From NCBI GenBank assembly GCA_900546445.1, contig URCV01000001.1, positions 1 to 64,000 on the forward strand: 64,000 nt of DNA. The letters run 5' to 3'. The stretch comes from an uncultured Bacteroidales bacterium (lineage in GTDB: Bacteria > Bacteroidota > Bacteroidia > Bacteroidales > UBA932). Under the pieces are notes generated by a model. The model had not been told where the DNA came from and searched no databases. It was given only the letters and a program-made list of their open reading frames with translations. The translations under genes and the position numbers were made by a program. Of this stretch, positions 61,084 to 64,000 are shown piece after piece; the stretch's first letter is position 1, and each line of letters starts with the position of its first letter.

Positions 61084-62508
61084 TCAATGCAGGAACAGGT
61101 CATCGAGAGTAATCGAGTTCTGCACAAGTGAAGTGTGGGAATTGGCAGACAGACCGAATGTTGTCACCATCACAAGATGGATGGACTTGTTTGTCTTAGT
61201 TGCATTGCGGAAAACTTCGATCTTATCCACTAATTCCGATTCGTAGCCTTTAGTAATTGCATATAAACCCGATGCGAATTTAACTTCGCAGAGGTCAATC
61301 ACGCCGTCGCGACGATCAATCAACAGATCAATCTGCGATCTCTTTCCAGACTCATCTTCGCCTCGCCATGAAAACTGACGGGTAGCCACTCCTGATATGC
61401 CCAAAGCAGCTTTGATCTGAGGAATGTGGTTCATACACAGAAGTTCAAACGCGAATCCCGTCCACGCACGATGCATGGAGGAATCAATTCTGTTTGTCCA
61501 AAAATTTTCGTCATCCCCATAGTTCTCCTGAACAAAATCAAGATAAAAGATGGTGTAGAAGTCACTGAGACGGTAGATATTGCCTTTCTTCGTTTTCGTC
61601 CAATCCCTATACGACAAGACGAACCCACTGTCTTCCAACTCCTTAAGTACACGGGTCAAATTGCCGTTAGGCGGGATTTTTGTCGCCTCGGATATTTCGG
61701 CTCTTGTCAGCCCTGAACGCTTCGTGTTCAGAGCCTTGACAATCTTCAGATGCGGTTCGGGATTATCGAAGAGCGAAGCGTAGAGATGTGTAAACTCATC
61801 CCACAGGCGTGCCCTTTTCTTAAAGAAAATGTTGTCAATGTTTTGGCTGAAACTCATTCCTTTTTCGATCTTGTCCAGATAATAAGGAATTCCGCCCATA
61901 ATCATATAGCATTCGGCTATATCCTTTCGCGTCAAGCAGATTTGTCTGCGGTCAAGAAATTCTTCAGTTTCCTTCAATGTAAACGGCTCAAGATAAATTC
62001 GGTCTGTGTCGCGATTGAAAAGACCTCCTTTATTGCTAAAAACCTTCTTTGTTATCCAAGAAGTCGCTGAGCCACAAAGTATAAGCAAAAGGTTATTTTC
62101 GCCGGACCCCCATCCGTTCCAAAAACCCTCCAACGCACTCACAAAATCAGATTTGCGAGTTTCCATCCATGGAACTTCATCAAGAAAAACTACGAGTTTC
62201 CCAGGGCGACTGATTCCCTGAAGATAATTTTTCAGCATCCTAAATGCGGCATACCAGTCTTTCGGAGTCTCTACATCTTCCCCCGAATAGTCTGAAAGGG
62301 CATTGGCGAAGTTCTCCAATTGTCTTCGCATGCTCTTTTTGTAAAGTCCGGTAAGATAGAAATCAAAACGGTTGTCGAAGGCTTGACGAATCAGGAAGGT
62401 CTTCCCGACACGACGCCGACCATAAACGACCACCAATTCCGGCGACTGCGATTCAAACCGCTCGCGAAGTTGCCGTATTTCATTTTCCCTTCCGATAAAC
62501 TGTCCCAT
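61084..62508 (-). CDS. ATP-binding protein, AAA ATPase_2 with DUF234 C-terminus
   Basis: A 474-residue protein. IGRENEIRQLRERF and VVVYGRRRVGKTFLIRQAF (Walker A GRRRVGKT near 31-38) define the archaeal-type ATPase_2 family; VVFLDEVPWME is Walker B and ILCGSATSWI the sensor region. A winged-helix part follows near 265 (LNTKRSGLTRAEISEATKIP), then a DUF234 domain with nuclease-like SQIDLLIDRRDGVIDLCEVK. The IDLLI...DLCEVK spacing resembles a PD-(D/E)xK core. These genes are frequent, often strain-variable, and of unknown role. Promoter box TATATTTG at 62535-62542. It sits between two decayed surface-protein pieces. Confidence 0.85.
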   Translation of the reverse strand: MGQFIGRENEIRQLRERFESQSPELVVVYGRRRVGKTFLIRQAFDNRFDFYLTGLYKKSMRRQLENFANALSDYSGEDVETPKDWYAAFRMLKNYLQGISRPGKLVVFLDEVPWMETRKSDFVSALEGFWNGWGSGENNLLLILCGSATSWITKKVFSNKGGLFNRDTDRIYLEPFTLKETEEFLDRRQICLTRKDIAECYMIMGGIPYYLDKIEKGMSFSQNIDNIFFKKRARLWDEFTHLYASLFDNPEPHLKIVKALNTKRSGLTRAEISEATKIPPNGNLTRVLKELEDSGFVLSYRDWTKTKKGNIYRLSDFYTIFYLDFVQENYGDDENFWTNRIDSSMHRAWTGFAFELLCMNHIPQIKAALGISGVATRQFSWRGEDESGKRSQIDLLIDRRDGVIDLCEVKFASGLYAITKGYESELVDKIEVFRNATKTNKSIHLVMVTTFGLSANSHTSLVQNSITLDDLFLH

Positions 62509-62534
62509 AAATAATAAAGTTTTGTGTTACTTTG

Positions 62535-62542
62535 CAAATATA
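62535..62542 (-). promoter_or_regulatory. -7 box of ATPase gene
   Basis: TATATTTG on the minus strand, 27 bases upstream of the ATG at 62508. Confidence 0.6.
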
Positions 62543-62649
62543 GACATTTAAATAGAATTTAATGCAAAAATTCGAGATAAGTCGTCTAAATCTTGTAAAA
62601 AAAGATACATTTAGACAATATATCCCATTTTTAGTTGGGTTTACACCAT

Positions 62650-62823
62650 TTATCTTGCTATCCAAGTAGCGTACTTGCTCTTCACGAAAGTGCCGGTAGG
62701 GGCAACGCCCGAAAGCCAAGAATAAATTGTTTTTTCGGAATACTCATCAGTAAACAAGGACTTGACATAATTTAAGTTCGTACATCCATAGAACATACAA
62801 TAATAACACCTCGAAGCCGACAG
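62650..62823 (-). pseudogene. Second remnant of a 26-residue-repeat surface protein
   Basis: Open minus-strand frame of about 58 codons without a start: CYYCMFYGCTNLNYVKSLFT, then a shorter cap SWLSGVAPTGTFVKSKYATW ending IAR at 62650. It holds the last repeat and cap of a relative of the 59308 gene. The sequence to its right (62824 on) is unrelated. Confidence 0.75.
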
Positions 62824-63130
62824 TTATTGGCATGGTGACGCATACAATTCCTGTCGGGTACTTGTTGGATAGGAAAGGGCGAAACAATCTCGTTGGTCGC
62901 ACCGGTCTTTACTTCATCGACATTGACCACGGCTTCGGTGTCTCTGTAAGGCGTTGCAAGGGAACACTCGTCTTGGACGACCACGTGCATACCTGGCTAC
63001 ACTTCCATTTGGGGCTTAGACCTCCAATCTTACCAGATTCACGCCCGCTATATCCTACTGGATACGAAAACCAGGTACCGGAGTCAATTCCTCCAGGTAT
63101 CCGGCGTTGTGAGTTTTTGAATGCCGTAGG
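62824..63130. other. Gene-free stretch, unassigned
   Basis: Frames of 70-100 codons are open on both strands (plus from 62832, minus from 62990) but neither has a promoter box or family I recognise. It may be a fragment of a broken gene between the surface-protein remnant and the Abi gene. Confidence 0.35.
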
Positions 63131-63762
63131 TTAAAGCGTATCTATCTTCTGCAGAATCTTGTCCGGCAGGACATCCAGCCCATAATACAGGTGACTCTCA
63201 GGATAGCCGAGGATACCGGCTGCGTGTTCTTGGCTCCGGTATCGTCAAAGCAGATGGCCTCGTGATGAGCGATGCTGTTGCGAAAATCCTTGACGGCTTG
63301 AAGTTCGTTGTAAACGGCTCTCTGTCCAAGGCCATGGGCCTTTGCCGGGAAGATCTGCAGCAGGCTTTGCCCGCCTGCGACAAAAGGCTTCTTGGTAAAC
63401 AGGTAAGTCCAGAAGCCAAAGGTCACAGATGATACCAACCGGTCATTGGAGTAGCGATTTTTCTTCACCAAGGCACGGATAGTCTTCTCGATAACAGCCT
63501 TCTGGGGATGGGTTTCAAGCATTCCGCCAGGTTGTAGTTGATTTCTGATCCAGTCCTGGGCGGCGAAATAAGCCTTGTAATGCTCGTTGATGGCATTACG
63601 GAGCACAACTTCGAAGATATTGAGGACGCCGTAAAACTTCTGGCACAACTTGATGTTGTGGCGGTAAAGGGTAAGTGCCGCTACGGTGTCCCCACCGAAC
63701 GCTTTGAGATATTTGTAAAGCCTTGCAGGAGAGAAGGCTTTTTCGTAATCCTGGTACTTCAT
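63131..63762 (-). pseudogene. Abi_2 family abortive-infection protein, frameshifted near C-terminus
   Basis: From the ATG at 63762 (MKYQDYEKAFSPARLYKYLK) the protein follows the Abi_2/AbiD-AbiF family: FYGVLNIFEVVLRNAINEHY near 45-64 and the conserved VKDFRNSIAHHEAICFDD near 155-172, an R-x4-6-H (HEPN-like) RNase motif. After GAKNTQ the expected 15-20 residues are missing and the frame shifts; the normal ending (GYPESHLYYGLDVLPDKILQ) is found in another frame and stops at 63131, while the shifted frame ends at 63142. The catalytic core is whole, so a shortened protein might still act. Promoter box TAACTTTG at 63789-63796. Confidence 0.75.
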
Positions 63763-63788
63763 CGCTCCAATTCTTTCAAATTCTTTTG

Positions 63789-63814
63789 CAAAGTTAAAAA
63801 TAATCGTACCTTTG
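63789..63814. promoter_or_regulatory. Divergent -7 boxes at Abi gene
   Basis: TAACTTTG on the minus strand (63789-63796) faces the Abi ATG at 63762. TACCTTTG on the plus strand (63807-63814) points into the palindrome-rich region 63824-63898, where no protein gene begins. Confidence 0.5.
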
Positions 63815-63823
63815 CAATGGAAT

Positions 63824-63898
63824 CCCCGTGTGTCCCTGAGCAATCAAACACGCGGGTTTAGTCTTTTTATATGAGCCTTAGCGGAAGTACTCGTACTT
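63824..63898. ncRNA. Candidate structured RNA upstream of the Abi gene
   Basis: CCCGTGTGT (63825-63833) pairs with ACACGCGGG (63848-63856) around a 14-base loop, and AAGTAC-TC-GTACTT (63885-63898) is a perfect hairpin; GGTTTAGTCTTTTT follows the first stem on the plus strand. No ORF is present. Structured RNAs next to Abi_2 genes (the abiF motif) have been reported, and this may be one, but I cannot match the consensus by eye. The strand is uncertain. Confidence 0.4.
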
Positions 63899-63943
63899 AG
63901 AAAGAGCCTGTTTAGTGTATAATCTTAATGTTCCCATAAAAGC

Positions 63944-63996
63944 AAAAGACCCGCCCTGGTTCGCTGTTCAAATGGGAAGCGTGGCGGATTCTGTTG
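63944..63996 (-). terminator. Possible terminator of a gene beyond the right edge
   Basis: CCGCC (63951-63955) pairs with GGCGG (63983-63987), with an inner CGCT/AGCG pair. On the minus strand GTCTTTTGC follows. It would end a leftward transcript from outside the window. The T-run is short. Confidence 0.4.
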
Positions 63997-64000
63997 CTGC

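Overview
The window is a Bacteroidota (Bacteroidales-like) chromosome segment joined at its left end to about 2.9 kb of DNA that looks like a Firmicutes-type integrative conjugative element. Evidence for Bacteroidales: a complete SusC/SusD polysaccharide-utilisation operon, many lipoproteins with surface-type signals, start regions that mostly lack a strong Shine-Dalgarno, and repeated -7 boxes of the form TAnnTTTG. The first three genes differ: they have strong AGGAGG-type ribosome sites, a TTG start and conjugative-element families (XF1762, ArdC-N, the C-terminal tail of a large helicase). This block stops abruptly near 2930 inside a truncated ndk gene, so it is either an illegitimate junction or an assembly chimera.

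Layout. 1-2935: foreign element remnant. 2926-8880: ndk 3' half and a heavy-metal RND efflux operon (membrane-fusion protein, RND pump, TolC-type outer-membrane protein), preceded by a leader with a perfect 8-bp palindrome, a 33-codon ORF and two inverted repeats. 8902-9441: rubrerythrin. 9500-10280: non-coding mosaic of 51-bp tandem units and the first of three copies of a 138-bp element. 10458-16671: SulP transporter, HAD hydrolase, acyl-CoA ligase, HtpG. 16668-24703: leftward cluster ileS, dksA-like, lspA, GH27 alpha-galactosidase, gtrA, uvrB. 24759-29969: cvpA, tsaB, a 5'-nucleotidase lipoprotein, ffh, a radical SAM protein. 30035-30450: ZIP remnant and second 138-bp repeat. 30535-43956: a beta-1,3-glucan-type PUL (SusC, SusD, surface lipoprotein, GH16, GH128, a 55-aa ORF and a large fimbrillin/BACON-like lipoprotein) with a divergent SusR-like regulator. 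43953-47879: cdd and hpt-adk, split by an IS1634-family element flanked by a 69-bp duplication. 47941-53121: a polyamine transporter operon (porin-potA-potB-potC-potD). 53254-55496: glnS and the third 138-bp repeat. 55496-64000: SIMPL protein, an orphan CARF plus PD-(D/E)xK (Card1/Can2-like) nuclease, an OB-fold lipoprotein, a 26-residue-repeat surface protein with two decayed relatives, a DUF234-type ATPase, and a frameshifted Abi_2 gene with a palindrome-rich upstream region.

The most interesting items are the dispersed 138-bp element (three copies of identical length with 15-bp terminal inverted repeats), the CARF nuclease without any CRISPR array or cas gene in the window, the IS insertion whose long duplication keeps both divergent promoters, and the leader of the metal efflux operon. 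No tRNA, rRNA or CRISPR array was seen.
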